A DNA stretch of 64,000 bases from Allobosea sp. Tri-44 (GCF_004123845.1 NZ_NBDP01000042.1:1-64000), one strand, 5' to 3'. Positions 26,184-36,263 are shown, counted from the first letter of the stretch. Notes: a model not told the origin generated them from the letters alone. Numbers and translations: made by a program.

Positions 26184-27311
26184 TCAATCCTTCGGAGCGG
26201 CGCGCGCCATCAGCGCGTCCATGTCGATGAAGTGGCCGGCACGGTCGCGCTTCGAGGCGAGATAGCGAACATTATGGACGTTCGGGCGGCCGAGCACACG
26301 CTGGGTCGCAGCGACTTCGAGCCCTGCGGCCTTGATCGCCCCGACCTTGAGCGGGTTGTTGGTCAGCGCCGTGACGCTGGAGACGCCGAGTTGCTTCAGC
26401 ATGGCGGCGGCGAAGTCGAAATGGCGCTGGTCGAGATCGAAGCCGAGCACCTCGTCGGCGTCGTAGGTGTCCCAGCCCTGGCTCTGCAGCTTGTAGGCGC
26501 GCATCTTGTTGGAGATGCCGTTGCCGCGGCCCTCCTGGTCGAGATAGAGCAGGATGCCGCCCTCGTTCTGCGCCATCCACTGCACGGTCTCGCGCAGCTG
26601 GTCGCCGCAATCGCATTTCAGCGAGCCGAACAGGTCGCCGGTCAGGCAGGCGGAATGCAGCCGCACGGGCACGGCAGTCGAGAGATCAGGTTTGCCGACG
26701 ATGATCGCGACCTGATCGCGCAGGCCCTCGCCGCCGCGGAAGACGACGAACTCGGTATCTGGAGCTCCCTCCAGCGGCACCGGCGCACGGCCGACGATAG
26801 AGAGGCGGGCGACCTGCGCGGCGCGATAGCCGTTGACGGCCTCGATGGTGACCTCGATCAGCGGCTCGCCGGCGACCTGGGCCGCCGACACCGGCACCAG
26901 GATTACAGCCGGCAGCACGAGTGAGAGACGCGCCAGTTCGAGCGCAGCGTTGTCGAGCGGGCCGGCCGGGCCGACAGGCGCATCGACGCGGGCGTCGAGC
27001 TTCAGCGCAAGGGCCTCGATACGGGCCAGATCGATTGCCGGCATGGCGAGGATGCCGGTTTCCGCACGGCCCTTGGCGCCGAGACGGCGCAGGCGCGCAG
27101 CGCTCAGCACGAGGCGAGCATGGCCAGCGGAAAGATCGTCGAGACGGGTGGCGAGCTCAGCCTCAGCGAGCTCGGCCGCCAGCGCCAGCGCCAGCTCTCC
27201 GCCATGGCGCAGAAGCACGGGGCGGGCAGCGCGGAACTCGGCGAGAGCGCGGTCGACGGTGACCAGATCGGTTTCACCCGGCCGGCCGAAAAGCGTACGC
27301 GACTGAGGCAT
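26184..27311 (-). CDS. ribA: GTP cyclohydrolase II (RibA), divergent, N-terminally extended
   Basis: A 375-aa protein. The C-terminal 190 residues are GTP cyclohydrolase II, the first step of riboflavin synthesis (GTP to a diaminopyrimidinone phosphate). Zinc cysteines are Cys222, Cys233 and Cys235 in ACLTGDLFGSLKCDCG. YLDQEGRG, NKMRAYKLQSQGWDTYDAD, GFDLDQRHF and ALTNNPLKVGAIKAAGLEV follow. Deviations: HSAC replaces the usual HSEC, and NGIS replaces the usual IGLL after QEGR. The N-terminal 150 residues look like a worn DHBP-synthase domain without its acidic active-site motif. It may make riboflavin precursor or serve another GTP-derived product. Confidence 0.88.
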   Translation of the reverse strand: MPQSRTLFGRPGETDLVTVDRALAEFRAARPVLLRHGGELALALAAELAEAELATRLDDLSAGHARLVLSAARLRRLGAKGRAETGILAMPAIDLARIEALALKLDARVDAPVGPAGPLDNAALELARLSLVLPAVILVPVSAAQVAGEPLIEVTIEAVNGYRAAQVARLSIVGRAPVPLEGAPDTEFVVFRGGEGLRDQVAIIVGKPDLSTAVPVRLHSACLTGDLFGSLKCDCGDQLRETVQWMAQNEGGILLYLDQEGRGNGISNKMRAYKLQSQGWDTYDADEVLGFDLDQRHFDFAAAMLKQLGVSSVTALTNNPLKVGAIKAAGLEVAATQRVLGRPNVHNVRYLASKRDRAGHFIDMDALMARAAPKD

Positions 27312-27449
27312 CGGAAGGTCCGTCAGATTGCGCCCAAAAGCGGCGGAGGAAGTGTACTTGCTACGCGCGTCTCACTCGGATGGATGCACCCGGTACAACG
27401 TCGCGTTCCTAACAACGTGTCCGTTTCTGCGTGGTTCCCAAGACAGTGC

Positions 27450-27481
27450 CTGCAATCCATCTGATCGGCAGCGGATTGCAG
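27450..27481. promoter_or_regulatory. Inverted repeat between ribA and cytochrome b561
   Basis: Perfect nine-base arms CTGCAATCC and GGATTGCAG are 14 bases apart, in the 255-base divergent gap (27312-27566). TATAAA follows at 27489-27494, so it may overlap a promoter for the cytochrome gene. It does not resemble an FMN riboswitch. The regulator is unknown. Confidence 0.4.
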
Positions 27482-27566
27482 ACTGGCGTATAAAAGCGCG
27501 AGATTGAACACCAGATGAATAGTCTCAGCAGGAGCCGAATATGGCGATCGGGAGCGTCGAAGGGAA

Positions 27567-28148
27567 ATGACGCAGCGACATGACGAGGTGACAACTGGCG
27601 CGGGACGCTTCGCCTACAGCCGGGGGGCGCGGACCCTGCACTGGATCACGGCCGCGGCGGTGTTCGTAATGGTGCCGCTCGGGTTCGCCATGACCTATCG
27701 CGGCAACACGCTCGATATCTGGGACGGGGTGACCGACGCGCTCTATTCGACGCACAAGCTGATCGGCTTCCTCGTGCTCTGGCTCAGCGCCGGCCGATTG
27801 ATCTATCGGCTGCTGCGTGGCGCACCGCCCGACGAGCCGACGCTGGAATGGTGGCAGAAGGCCGCTTCGCACCTCGTCCACTGGGCGCTCTACGGTCTGC
27901 TGCTGATCGTGCCGCTGCTCGGTTGGATCGGCATCACGCTGTTTCCGTCGCTGACGGTGTTCGGTCTGTTCGACCTGCCTGCATTGGCCGCGCCCAATGA
28001 GGAGGTGGCCAAGCGGGTGCTCTTCGTCCATGGCTGGGTCGCTATCCTGCTGGCGCTGCTGGTCTGCGGGCATATCGCGGCCGCGCTCTTCCACTATTTC
28101 ATCCGCAAAGACGGTGTGCTGCGCCGGATGCTGCCCGGGCTGAAGTAA
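27567..28148 (+). CDS. Cytochrome b561-type membrane protein
   Basis: A 193-aa protein with four membrane helices. Histidines suited to bind two b haems occur in RTLHWITAAAVFVM, STHKLIGFLVLWL, LVHWALYGLLLIVPLLGW and VHGWVAILLALLVCGHIAAA. The family passes electrons from membrane quinol to periplasmic acceptors or oxygen. Arg in GRLIYRLLRG after helix 2 is typical. It is divergent from ribA and converges with the NUDIX gene, three bases from its stop. Confidence 0.9.
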   Translation: MTQRHDEVTTGAGRFAYSRGARTLHWITAAAVFVMVPLGFAMTYRGNTLDIWDGVTDALYSTHKLIGFLVLWLSAGRLIYRLLRGAPPDEPTLEWWQKAASHLVHWALYGLLLIVPLLGWIGITLFPSLTVFGLFDLPALAAPNEEVAKRVLFVHGWVAILLALLVCGHIAAALFHYFIRKDGVLRRMLPGLK

Positions 28149-28151
28149 GGC

Positions 28152-28673
28152 TCACCATTCCGCCGGTAGCGCCGTCCCGTCGATGATCTCGGCGAGGCGG
28201 CGGCGAGTGCCCGGCGTCGTCTTGTCGGGCAGGGCGGAGAGCGGGAAGAAGCGCGCTTCGGCGATCTCGTGATCAGGCTGCTTCGACGTGCTCTGCGTGA
28301 AGGCGCGGACGATGAAGACGGCGACATGATCGCGGTCGGAGGTATGGCGGTTGAGGAAGACGCCGTGCAGCACGGCCGGAGCGGTCAGCGCGACGTTCGC
28401 TTCCTCGCGCAGTTCCTTGGCGACCGCGTCGGCCAGGGTCTCGTTCGGCTCGACGCCGCCACCGGGCAGGTGCCAGCCGGGGGTGTAGGTGTGGCGCACC
28501 AGCAGGACTTCGCCGGCCTCGCTCAACACGGCGGCGCGTACGCCGAGCGTCATGCCGCGGCTGAGGCGGAAATAGAGGTGCAGGCCGCGGCCGGCCAATC
28601 GCCGAAGCCCTCGCGGTACCAGTTCTATTCCCGCCGCGCCGGAGCGCGGCCCGGATCCATCCTCATTGCTCAT
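28152..28673 (-). CDS. NUDIX hydrolase
   Basis: A 173-aa pyrophosphohydrolase. The Nudix box is complete in GGGVEPNETLADAVAKELRE followed by EANV. It is preceded by VLLVRHTYTPGWHLPGG. The family splits nucleoside diphosphate-X compounds using Mg; the substrate cannot be read from the box. The N-terminal 35 residues are basic and not conserved. It converges with the cytochrome b561 gene. Confidence 0.9.
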   Translation of the reverse strand: MSNEDGSGPRSGAAGIELVPRGLRRLAGRGLHLYFRLSRGMTLGVRAAVLSEAGEVLLVRHTYTPGWHLPGGGVEPNETLADAVAKELREEANVALTAPAVLHGVFLNRHTSDRDHVAVFIVRAFTQSTSKQPDHEIAEARFFPLSALPDKTTPGTRRRLAEIIDGTALPAEW

Positions 28674-28809
28674 GATTTGGGCAGATCCCAGTGCCAGGTT
28701 AATTCTACATGCGCTGTGTGCATATCAGAACTCTATTTCGCCTCTCGATATAACACAAACGCGCCTTATATGAGAGCTACGAACTTCGCATCACCACTGG
28801 GGAATTGTC

Positions 28810-28926
28810 ATGCTTCTCGCCTTCATCACTGCTCGTCTGAACGCCAAGCCCCGCTTCGTCTGGAAGCCGGCTGTCACCCTGACCGATCCGCGCATCGTCT
28901 CGGAGTTGATGGGCTCGGCCAACTGA
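28810..28926 (+). CDS. 38-aa small protein, candidate
   Basis: ATG CTT CTC to TGA encodes 38 residues, starting MLLAFITARLNAKPRFVWKP and ending in a Ser-Ala-Asn tail. GGGGA lies seven bases before the ATG. Thirty-two of 38 codons end in G or C, as in the neighbouring genes, although the upstream region (28690-28800) is A+T-rich. That suggests a promoter followed by a true short gene. No family was recognised. The stop is 80 bases before the metallophosphoesterase, so it could be a leader gene in the same transcript. Confidence 0.5.
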   Translation: MLLAFITARLNAKPRFVWKPAVTLTDPRIVSELMGSAN

Positions 28927-29006
28927 GCCTTTCAGGCTGCGTCATCTTCGCCCGCCGCCGCCGTCGCGCTTGACGCGGCGCGGGCGTTGAAGGCAAGCGC
29001 TGGAGC

Positions 29007-29906
29007 GTGTTCACGCTCGCGCATCTCTCCGACCCGCATCTCGGGCCGCTGACCAAGTTCTCGCTGCGCGAGCTGCTCGGCAAGCGCGCGACCGGATACG
29101 TCAACTGGCGACGCAAGCGCCGCCATGCTCATGACATGGAGATTCTCGGGCTGATCGTCGCCGACATCCTGGCGCAGAAGCCCGACCATATCGCCTGCAC
29201 CGGTGATGTCTCCCATATCGGCCTGCCGACCGAGTTCAAGACGGCGCTCTCCTTCCTCGACACGCTCGGTCCGCGCGACACTGTCAGTTTCGTGCCGGGC
29301 AATCACGATTGCTATGCCCGCTCGTCGCTGTCGGCGCTGGCGCGCGAACTCGCGCCCTGGTGCGCCAGCGACGGCGGCGAGGCCGGTTATCCCTGGTATC
29401 GCAAGCGCGGGCCGGTCGCGCTGATCGGGATGAACACAGGCATCCCGACCATGCCGCTGATGGCGACAGGGCGGGTCGGCTCGGCCCAGATCGCCGCGAC
29501 CGAGAAACTGCTGGCGCAGGCCAAGGCCGAAGGGCTGATCCGCGTCGTGCTGATCCACCATCCGCCCTATGTCGGCGGCGCGCGGCGCACGCGTGAACTG
29601 ATCGACGCCGATGCCTTCGAGGCGATGCTGCGCCGGGCCGGGGCCGAGCTCGTGCTGCACGGCCACAACCACCGTTTCTCGCTGGCCTGGCGGCGGGGTC
29701 TCGACCACGACGTGCCGATCGTCGGCGTGCCCTCGGCCTCGATCGGCCTGCGCGGCGGCCATGGCGAGCTCGCCTGCTGGCATCTCCTGCGCATCGAGGG
29801 GCCGCCGACGGCCCCTCACATCAGCCTGGAGCGCCGTGCCTTCGATCTCGACGGCACGGTCAAGCTGCTGCAGTTGATGCCGCTGACGGGCGGGGGGATG
29901 GTCTGA
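29007..29906 (+). CDS. Metallophosphoesterase
   Basis: A 299-aa calcineurin-like phosphoesterase. All metal-ligand motifs are present in order: LAHLSDPHLGP, IACTGDVSHIG, FVPGNHDCYA, VLIHHPPYVGG and LVLHGHNHRFS. These bind a two-metal centre that cleaves phosphomono- or diesters. The substrate is unknown; cyclic-nucleotide phosphodiesterase-like and UDP-diacylglucosamine-type members share the fold. The start is GTG at 29007, immediately before the conserved FTLAHLSD. It converges with the SDR gene. Confidence 0.93.
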   Translation: MFTLAHLSDPHLGPLTKFSLRELLGKRATGYVNWRRKRRHAHDMEILGLIVADILAQKPDHIACTGDVSHIGLPTEFKTALSFLDTLGPRDTVSFVPGNHDCYARSSLSALARELAPWCASDGGEAGYPWYRKRGPVALIGMNTGIPTMPLMATGRVGSAQIAATEKLLAQAKAEGLIRVVLIHHPPYVGGARRTRELIDADAFEAMLRRAGAELVLHGHNHRFSLAWRRGLDHDVPIVGVPSASIGLRGGHGELACWHLLRIEGPPTAPHISLERRAFDLDGTVKLLQLMPLTGGGMV

Positions 29907-29917
29907 CGGCGTCGCCG

Positions 29918-30664
29918 TCAGACGCAGCGGCCGCCGTCGACCGCCAGCACCGAGCCGGTCACCATCTCGGACTCGTCCGAGCACAAGAACAGCGCTGCGT
30001 TGGCGATGTCCTGCGGCGTCGAGAATCGGCCCCAGGGGATCGTCGCGGTGAAGGCCTTGCGCTTCTCCGGCGTGTCCTCGCCCATGAAGGTCGCAAGCAG
30101 CGGCGTCTCACCGGCGACCGGGGCGATGGCGTTGACGCGGATGCGATCTGGCGCGAGCTCGACCGCCATCGACTTCGAGAGCAGGTTCGCCGCGCCCTTC
30201 GAGCCATTGTACCAGGTCAGGCCGGGGCGGGGGCGGACGCCCGCGGTCGAGCCGATATTGAGGATGACGCCGCCGCCATGCTCGCGGAAATGCGGCACCG
30301 TCGCCTTGGCCATCAGGTAGATCGACTTGACGTTGACGTCGAAGACGCGGTCGAACTCGGCCTCGCTGACATCGAGCATCGGCTGGTTGCGATGGCTGAT
30401 GCCGGCATTGTTGACGACGATGTCGAGGCGGCCGAAGCGCGCGATCACCTTCGTCACGGCGCTGTCGACGCTCTTGCCCTTGCCGACGTCGCAGGCGACC
30501 GCGAAGGCCTTGCGGCCGATTGCTTTCGCCGCTTCCTTCGCCTTGTCGCCGTTGATGTCGAGCACGGCGACACGGGCGCCCTCGCGTACGAAGGTCTCGG
30601 CGATGCCGAAGCCGAATCCTTGCGCCGCGCCGGTGATCAGCGCGGTCTTGCCCTTCAGTCTCAT
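29918..30664 (-). CDS. SDR-family oxidoreductase
   Basis: A 248-aa short-chain dehydrogenase/reductase of the classical, FabG-like type. The NAD(P) site is ALITGAAQGFGFGIAETF. The active site has Asn in VVNNAGIS, Ser in ILNIGSTAG, and Tyr/Lys in WYNGSKGAAN. Asp in VAVLDINGD favours NAD over NADP. The end (VTGSVLAVDGG) is typical. The ATG at 30664 has GAGGGA upstream; a long in-frame extension to 30826 crosses a repeat and is not coding. Substrate unknown. Confidence 0.93.
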   Translation of the reverse strand: MRLKGKTALITGAAQGFGFGIAETFVREGARVAVLDINGDKAKEAAKAIGRKAFAVACDVGKGKSVDSAVTKVIARFGRLDIVVNNAGISHRNQPMLDVSEAEFDRVFDVNVKSIYLMAKATVPHFREHGGGVILNIGSTAGVRPRPGLTWYNGSKGAANLLSKSMAVELAPDRIRVNAIAPVAGETPLLATFMGEDTPEKRKAFTATIPWGRFSTPQDIANAALFLCSDESEMVTGSVLAVDGGRCV

Positions 30665-30794
30665 GGTGTTCCCTCGGAAAGCGTTTTGCCCGGCGACTGT
30701 GGGGCGATTTGGCGGCCGAGATAAATACGCTTTCGCGATTGGGCGGATAGCGGAATTGTATGGGCTGAGTGGCCAATCACGCTGTTTGGCATTG

Positions 30795-30887
30795 TCGTCA
30801 TGGTCGGGCTTGTCCCGACCATCCACGTCTTCACTGATCGCGTGTGGTGTTCAAGACGTGGATTCTCGGCACAAGGCCGAGCATGAC
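30795..30887. repeat. Palindromic intergenic repeat, GTCAT...ATGAC family
   Basis: Two hairpins are joined by a longer stem. The left hairpin is CATGGTCGGG-CTTGT-CCCGACCAT and the right is CTCGG-CACAAGG-CCGAG. Their flanks CATCCACGTCTT and AAGACGTGGAT also pair across the element. A close relative is nested inside 23556-23765. It lies between the SDR and ABC-F genes, both on the minus strand. Confidence 0.75.
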
Positions 30888-30906
30888 GGGGACAGCGTTG
30901 GCCGCT

Positions 30907-32718
<1,812 letters not shown>

Positions 32719-32791
32719 GGTGCGCGGGATAGACTGCGGCGGCGCGCCTGTCACCCCGCCGGGTCTTGCCGGGTGGCTCGCCTTGATCCAC

Positions 32792-32823
32792 TATGAGATA
32801 CGATTTGTATCTCATATGAGATA
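32792..32823. promoter_or_regulatory. Triple half-site operator before the 118-aa gene
   Basis: TATGAGATA occurs at 32792-32800 and 32815-32823, and its reverse complement TATCTCATA at 32808-32816. This gives one spaced palindrome (TATGAGATAC-N5-GTATCTCATA) and one perfect 14-base palindrome (ATCTCATATGAGAT). It ends six bases before the ATG of the 118-aa gene and lies 73 bases from the ABC-F start. It would block both promoter and ribosome access if bound. The regulator is unknown. Confidence 0.6.
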
Positions 32824-32829
32824 GCACCC

Positions 32830-33186
32830 ATGAGACAGCCGGCCCTCCGCAAGCCACGCACCGCCCGCATCGGCGACAATGGCGGCCCGCCGCTGCAAGA
32901 GAAGAAGCGGAAACCGGCGACCGACAAAGGCGAGATCGGCCATTCCTTCGACTGGCGCTTCGCCCATCGCAAGGCCTGGAAGAAGCCGCGCGAAATCGCG
33001 CTCAGGCGGCAGGAGCGGGCCGACGCGCTCGGCCTAACCTATGAGGAATATACGCTCGAAGTGCTGGAGCGCGGCTATTTCCCGCAGGTCGAACATGTCG
33101 AGACGATCGTCGCCAAGCGGCCGCAGCGCCGACGCGATGGTGGTGTGGTCGGGCAGTCGCTGAAGGGCAAGCGGCTGAAGAAATAG
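32830..33186 (+). CDS. 118-aa basic protein of unknown function
   Basis: A 118-aa, strongly basic protein (many Lys and Arg throughout and at both ends). Near residue 15 it has RIGDNGGPPL, a motif found at the N-terminus of several uncharacterised alphaproteobacterial proteins. The middle (about 35-90) is probably helical. I recognise no DNA-binding fold, but the charge would suit nucleic-acid binding. It stands alone on the + strand, tightly behind the triple half-site operator, and may be autoregulated. Confidence 0.7.
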   Translation: MRQPALRKPRTARIGDNGGPPLQEKKRKPATDKGEIGHSFDWRFAHRKAWKKPREIALRRQERADALGLTYEEYTLEVLERGYFPQVEHVETIVAKRPQRRRDGGVVGQSLKGKRLKK

Positions 33187-33190
33187 CGGG

Positions 33191-33284
33191 CGTCATTCTC
33201 GGACGAAGCGAAGCGCAGATCCGAGAATCTCATGACGAGAGAACACTGGTTTCCAAGATGGTCGGCTCAAGGCCGACCATGACG
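33191..33284. repeat. Palindromic intergenic repeat, CGTCATTCTCGG type, copy 1
   Basis: The left hairpin is ATTCTCGGA ... TCCGAGAAT around a CGAAGCGAAG loop. The right hairpin is TGGTCGG-CTCAAG-GCCGACCA followed by TGACG. A second copy is at 45458-45560. It lies between two converging genes and could also stop transcription. Confidence 0.75.
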
Positions 33285-33289
33285 AGCTC

Positions 33290-34336
33290 CTACGCTCGCA
33301 GCACCCGCCGCACCGCCTTCGTCATCGGCCGCTCGAACCAGTGGTAGACCACAAGAGCCGCGAGCACGGCGGCGATCAGCGCCAGCACGATGAAGAGGCC
33401 GGTTGCGCTTGGCGCAATGCCGACGAAGACTTCGCGCAGCGCCCGCATGGCGAAGGGGTGGACGAGGTAGAGCGCGTAGGAGGCGTCGCCAAGGAGCGCG
33501 AGGGCGCGCACCAGCGCCGAGGGGGCGGTGACGTTGCGACCGCAGGCCGCGGCGGTGACCAGCAGCAGCGCCGCCGGCCCGCGCAGGGCGACGGCGCCCC
33601 AGGAGGTCTGCGCCCAGCCCTCGCCGGCGGCGATCACGAACAGGGCGATCCCGACTGCGGCCATGAGCCAGCGCAGGCGGCCGTCGAGCCTGAGGCCGTT
33701 CTGGCGGAGCAGGCCGACCGCCATGCCGGCGGCGAATTCGAGCACGATCGGCTGGCCCCAGAAGCCGAAGGGCAAAGGCAGCGGCCCGGCGAAGGCCTGT
33801 GCTGCGACCAGTCCGGCGAGCGCCACCGTAACCAGAGGCACGACCAGCCGCCCGGGCGCAAACAGCGCGACGCCGAACAGGACGTAGAACAGTATCTCGT
33901 AGTTCAGCGTCCAGCCGAGCGAATAGATCGGCTGGAACTGGCCTGCGACGTTCGGCATCGGCCAGAACAGATAGGAGGTGGCGATCTGCCCGAGGCTCGG
34001 CGTGTCGGAATTGACCAGCGCAGGCGAGGCGAGGAGCACGGCGAGGAAGAGCGTGGTCGCGGCCCAGTAAAGCGGCACGATCCGCGCGATGCGCCGGGCG
34101 ATGAACAGGCGTGCGCCATCCAGCTTGCCGAACAGCCCGGCCGAGGAGTGCACCATGATGAAGCCGGAGATGACGAAGAACAGGTCGACGCCGGCGGTCC
34201 AGGGCAAAGCATGCGAAGGCGTGAAGCTGGTGCCGGCCTTTGCTGCGAGGAAGCCGGCATCGGCCTGGACGTGGTGGATTGCGACCATCAGCGCCGCGAG
34301 CGCGCGCAGGACCTGGATGCCGTAGAGCTGGGGCAA
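33290..34336 (-). CDS. Acyltransferase 3 family membrane protein
   Basis: A 348-aa inner-membrane protein with about ten helices. The family signature is present: IQVLRALAALMVAIHHVQ (catalytic His), GVDLFFVISGFIMVHSS, RRIARIVPLYW and, near the end, YHWFERPMTK. Acyltransferase-3 enzymes acetylate or succinylate surface sugars. The start is TTG at 34336, directly before the conserved region. It follows glk by 44 bases on the same strand and may be co-transcribed. The acceptor is unknown. Confidence 0.92.
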   Translation of the reverse strand: MPQLYGIQVLRALAALMVAIHHVQADAGFLAAKAGTSFTPSHALPWTAGVDLFFVISGFIMVHSSAGLFGKLDGARLFIARRIARIVPLYWAATTLFLAVLLASPALVNSDTPSLGQIATSYLFWPMPNVAGQFQPIYSLGWTLNYEILFYVLFGVALFAPGRLVVPLVTVALAGLVAAQAFAGPLPLPFGFWGQPIVLEFAAGMAVGLLRQNGLRLDGRLRWLMAAVGIALFVIAAGEGWAQTSWGAVALRGPAALLLVTAAACGRNVTAPSALVRALALLGDASYALYLVHPFAMRALREVFVGIAPSATGLFIVLALIAAVLAALVVYHWFERPMTKAVRRVLRA

Positions 34337-34380
34337 GGTAGGAATCGTCTTCGAAAGAGGTCAGGTGAGCGCGGTTGCGC

Positions 34381-35385
34381 TCAGCCAAACCACAAGCGCG
34401 CGGGATCGTCGAGGCCGAACCGGCTCGGAGTGGCGGCGATCGCTGCCAGGCCCTGTTCGGCGGCGTCATCGGTGGTGATGACGTTGAGCGCGAAGCGGGC
34501 GGCGAGATCCTCGACCGGCGGCTTGCCGGCGAAGACGGCATGGATCGTCGCCTTGTCGGCGAGCGGCAGGATGCGCGGCGCTATGCCGCCGGCGAGATAG
34601 ACCCCGCCTGTCGCCTTAAAGCCGAGCGCGAGATCGCCGGCAACGCGGGCCAGCAGCCGCCAGAAGCAGACCACCGCCATCAGCGCGGCGGGATTGCCGT
34701 CGAGCGCGAGCGCGGAGACATCGGCGGCGCTGACATCGGGCTCCGCTACATCGGATTGAGGCATCACCGCACGATGGAAGCGGATGAGACCGCTGCCGCT
34801 AAGCAATTCCTCGACCGTGACGCGTGGCAGCCCCTCGGCCAGAGCAGGCCAGAGCTTCACCTCGGTCGGATCCTCCGGGCCGATGCCGATATGGCCGGAT
34901 TCGGTCGGCACCAGCATGCCGGTGTCGCCACGTCGCAGCAGGGCGGCGGCGCCGAAGCCGGTGCCGGGACCGAGCACGAGGCGCGGACCTTCAGGCTCCG
35001 GTTGGCCGTGGACGAGATTGAACAGGTCACGGTCCCTCAAGACCGCCAGCGAGGCCGCCAGCGCCTCGAAATCATTGACCAGCAGCCCCTGCTCGAAGCC
35101 GAGCGCTTTACCAAGCACCGGGCCGTCAAAGTGCCAGCTGGCATTGGTGAGCTGCGCCTTGCGCCCATCGAGCGGGCCGGCGACAGCGAGGATCGCCGAG
35201 CGCGGCTTCACCGTCAGGGTCGAGAGCACCGAGCCGAGCGCTGCCTCGGGCGTCGGATGCGCGCCGGTGCTGATCCGGGCCAGCGGCTCATGCAGCGCGC
35301 CGGGCGTCGGCACCAGCGAGAGCCGGCAATTGGTGCCGCCGATATCGGCGACGAGGACCGGATGGGGAAAGCGGGGGCCGCTCAC
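34381..35385 (-). CDS. glk: Glucokinase (Glk family)
   Basis: A 334-aa enzyme of the non-ROK bacterial glucokinase family, near its usual 320 aa. The phosphate-1 motif is LVADIGGTNCRLSLV. AGPLDGRKAQLTNASWHFD, LLVNDFEALAASL, LGPGTGFGAAALL, ESGHIGIGPED and GVYLAGGIAPRI (adenosine motif) follow. The start is GTG at 35385, sharing four bases (GTGA) with the stop of the hydroxypyruvate isomerase gene; a longer in-frame extension is antisense noise. Tight coupling to an isomerase of C3/C4 keto-acids is unusual, so another sugar may be the substrate. Confidence 0.88.
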   Translation of the reverse strand: MSGPRFPHPVLVADIGGTNCRLSLVPTPGALHEPLARISTGAHPTPEAALGSVLSTLTVKPRSAILAVAGPLDGRKAQLTNASWHFDGPVLGKALGFEQGLLVNDFEALAASLAVLRDRDLFNLVHGQPEPEGPRLVLGPGTGFGAAALLRRGDTGMLVPTESGHIGIGPEDPTEVKLWPALAEGLPRVTVEELLSGSGLIRFHRAVMPQSDVAEPDVSAADVSALALDGNPAALMAVVCFWRLLARVAGDLALGFKATGGVYLAGGIAPRILPLADKATIHAVFAGKPPVEDLAARFALNVITTDDAAEQGLAAIAATPSRFGLDDPARLWFG

Positions 35386-36161
35386 GCGTGCTTCTTCCAC
35401 GGCGAGAACCAGCCGAGGCCTTCGAGCGTGCCGGCGCGGGGACGGTATTCGCAGCCGACAAAGCCGGCATAGCCGAGCGAATCGAGCTGCGTGAACAGTG
35501 CGGGATAGTCGGGCTTTGTGCCGTCGGGCTCGTGCCGTCCCTCGGCATTGGCGATCTGGACATGGCCGACCAGCGGGTAGAACGCCTCCAGGCGCGCACC
35601 GACATCGCCATGGATCAGTTCGCAATGATACATGTCGAACTGCAGCTTGACGTTCGGCCGGCCGGATTCGCGGACATAGGCCGCGGCCTGGTCGAAATCG
35701 TTGAGGAAATAGCCCGGCATGTCCTTGCCGTTGATCGGCTCGAGCAAGAGGTCGACGCCGTGTTCGCCGAGCTTGTCGGCGGCGTAGGCGAGCGAAGCGC
35801 GATAGGCCTTTTGCGCTGCCTGATCGTTCGGATCAGTGAGACCTGCCATCATGTGCACGCGCTTGACGCCGGTCTCGTGGACATAGGCAAGCGCGGTCTC
35901 GACGCCATCGCGGAATTCCTGCTCGCGGCCGGGCAACGCCGCCATGCCGCGCTCGCCCTTGGCCCAGTCGCCGGGCGGCAGGTTGAACAGCGCCTGCTCG
36001 AGCTCGCCACCGGCGAGGGCGAGGCCGACCTTCTCCGGAGCATGCTCATAAGGGAAGAGGAATTCCACCGCCTCGAAGCCGGCCTCGGCGGCCGCCTTGA
36101 AGCGGTCGAGGAAGTCCCACTCGTTGAACATCATCGAGAGATTGGCGGCAAAACGCGGCAT
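35382..36161 (-). CDS. Hydroxypyruvate isomerase family protein
   Basis: A 259-aa TIM-barrel isomerase, the length of Hyi and OtnI. MPRFAANLSMMFNEWDFLDR, FEAVEFLFPYEH, LLLEPINGKDMPGYFLND (metal-binding Glu), VKLQFDMYHCELIHGD (Asp and His ligands) and FVGCEYRPR are all typical. Family members interconvert hydroxypyruvate and tartronate semialdehyde (glyoxylate/glycerate route) or isomerise 2-oxo-tetronate. No glyoxylate carboligase or tartronate semialdehyde reductase is in the window. It overlaps glk by four bases. Confidence 0.9.
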   Translation of the reverse strand: MPRFAANLSMMFNEWDFLDRFKAAAEAGFEAVEFLFPYEHAPEKVGLALAGGELEQALFNLPPGDWAKGERGMAALPGREQEFRDGVETALAYVHETGVKRVHMMAGLTDPNDQAAQKAYRASLAYAADKLGEHGVDLLLEPINGKDMPGYFLNDFDQAAAYVRESGRPNVKLQFDMYHCELIHGDVGARLEAFYPLVGHVQIANAEGRHEPDGTKPDYPALFTQLDSLGYAGFVGCEYRPRAGTLEGLGWFSPWKKHA

Positions 36162-36263
36162 AGCGGTCTCTTCAGTCAGATTGCAGGCGCAGGCTAACCC
36201 GTTCGGTCGGGCACGTCATTGGTAACCTGCGTGGGCGCAGGACGTTCCCCGCTGCGGCGCTCA

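Noticed and set aside
27312-27449. FMN riboswitch upstream of ribA
   Set aside because: No sign of the conserved FMN-element core or its long multi-stem fold in the leader.
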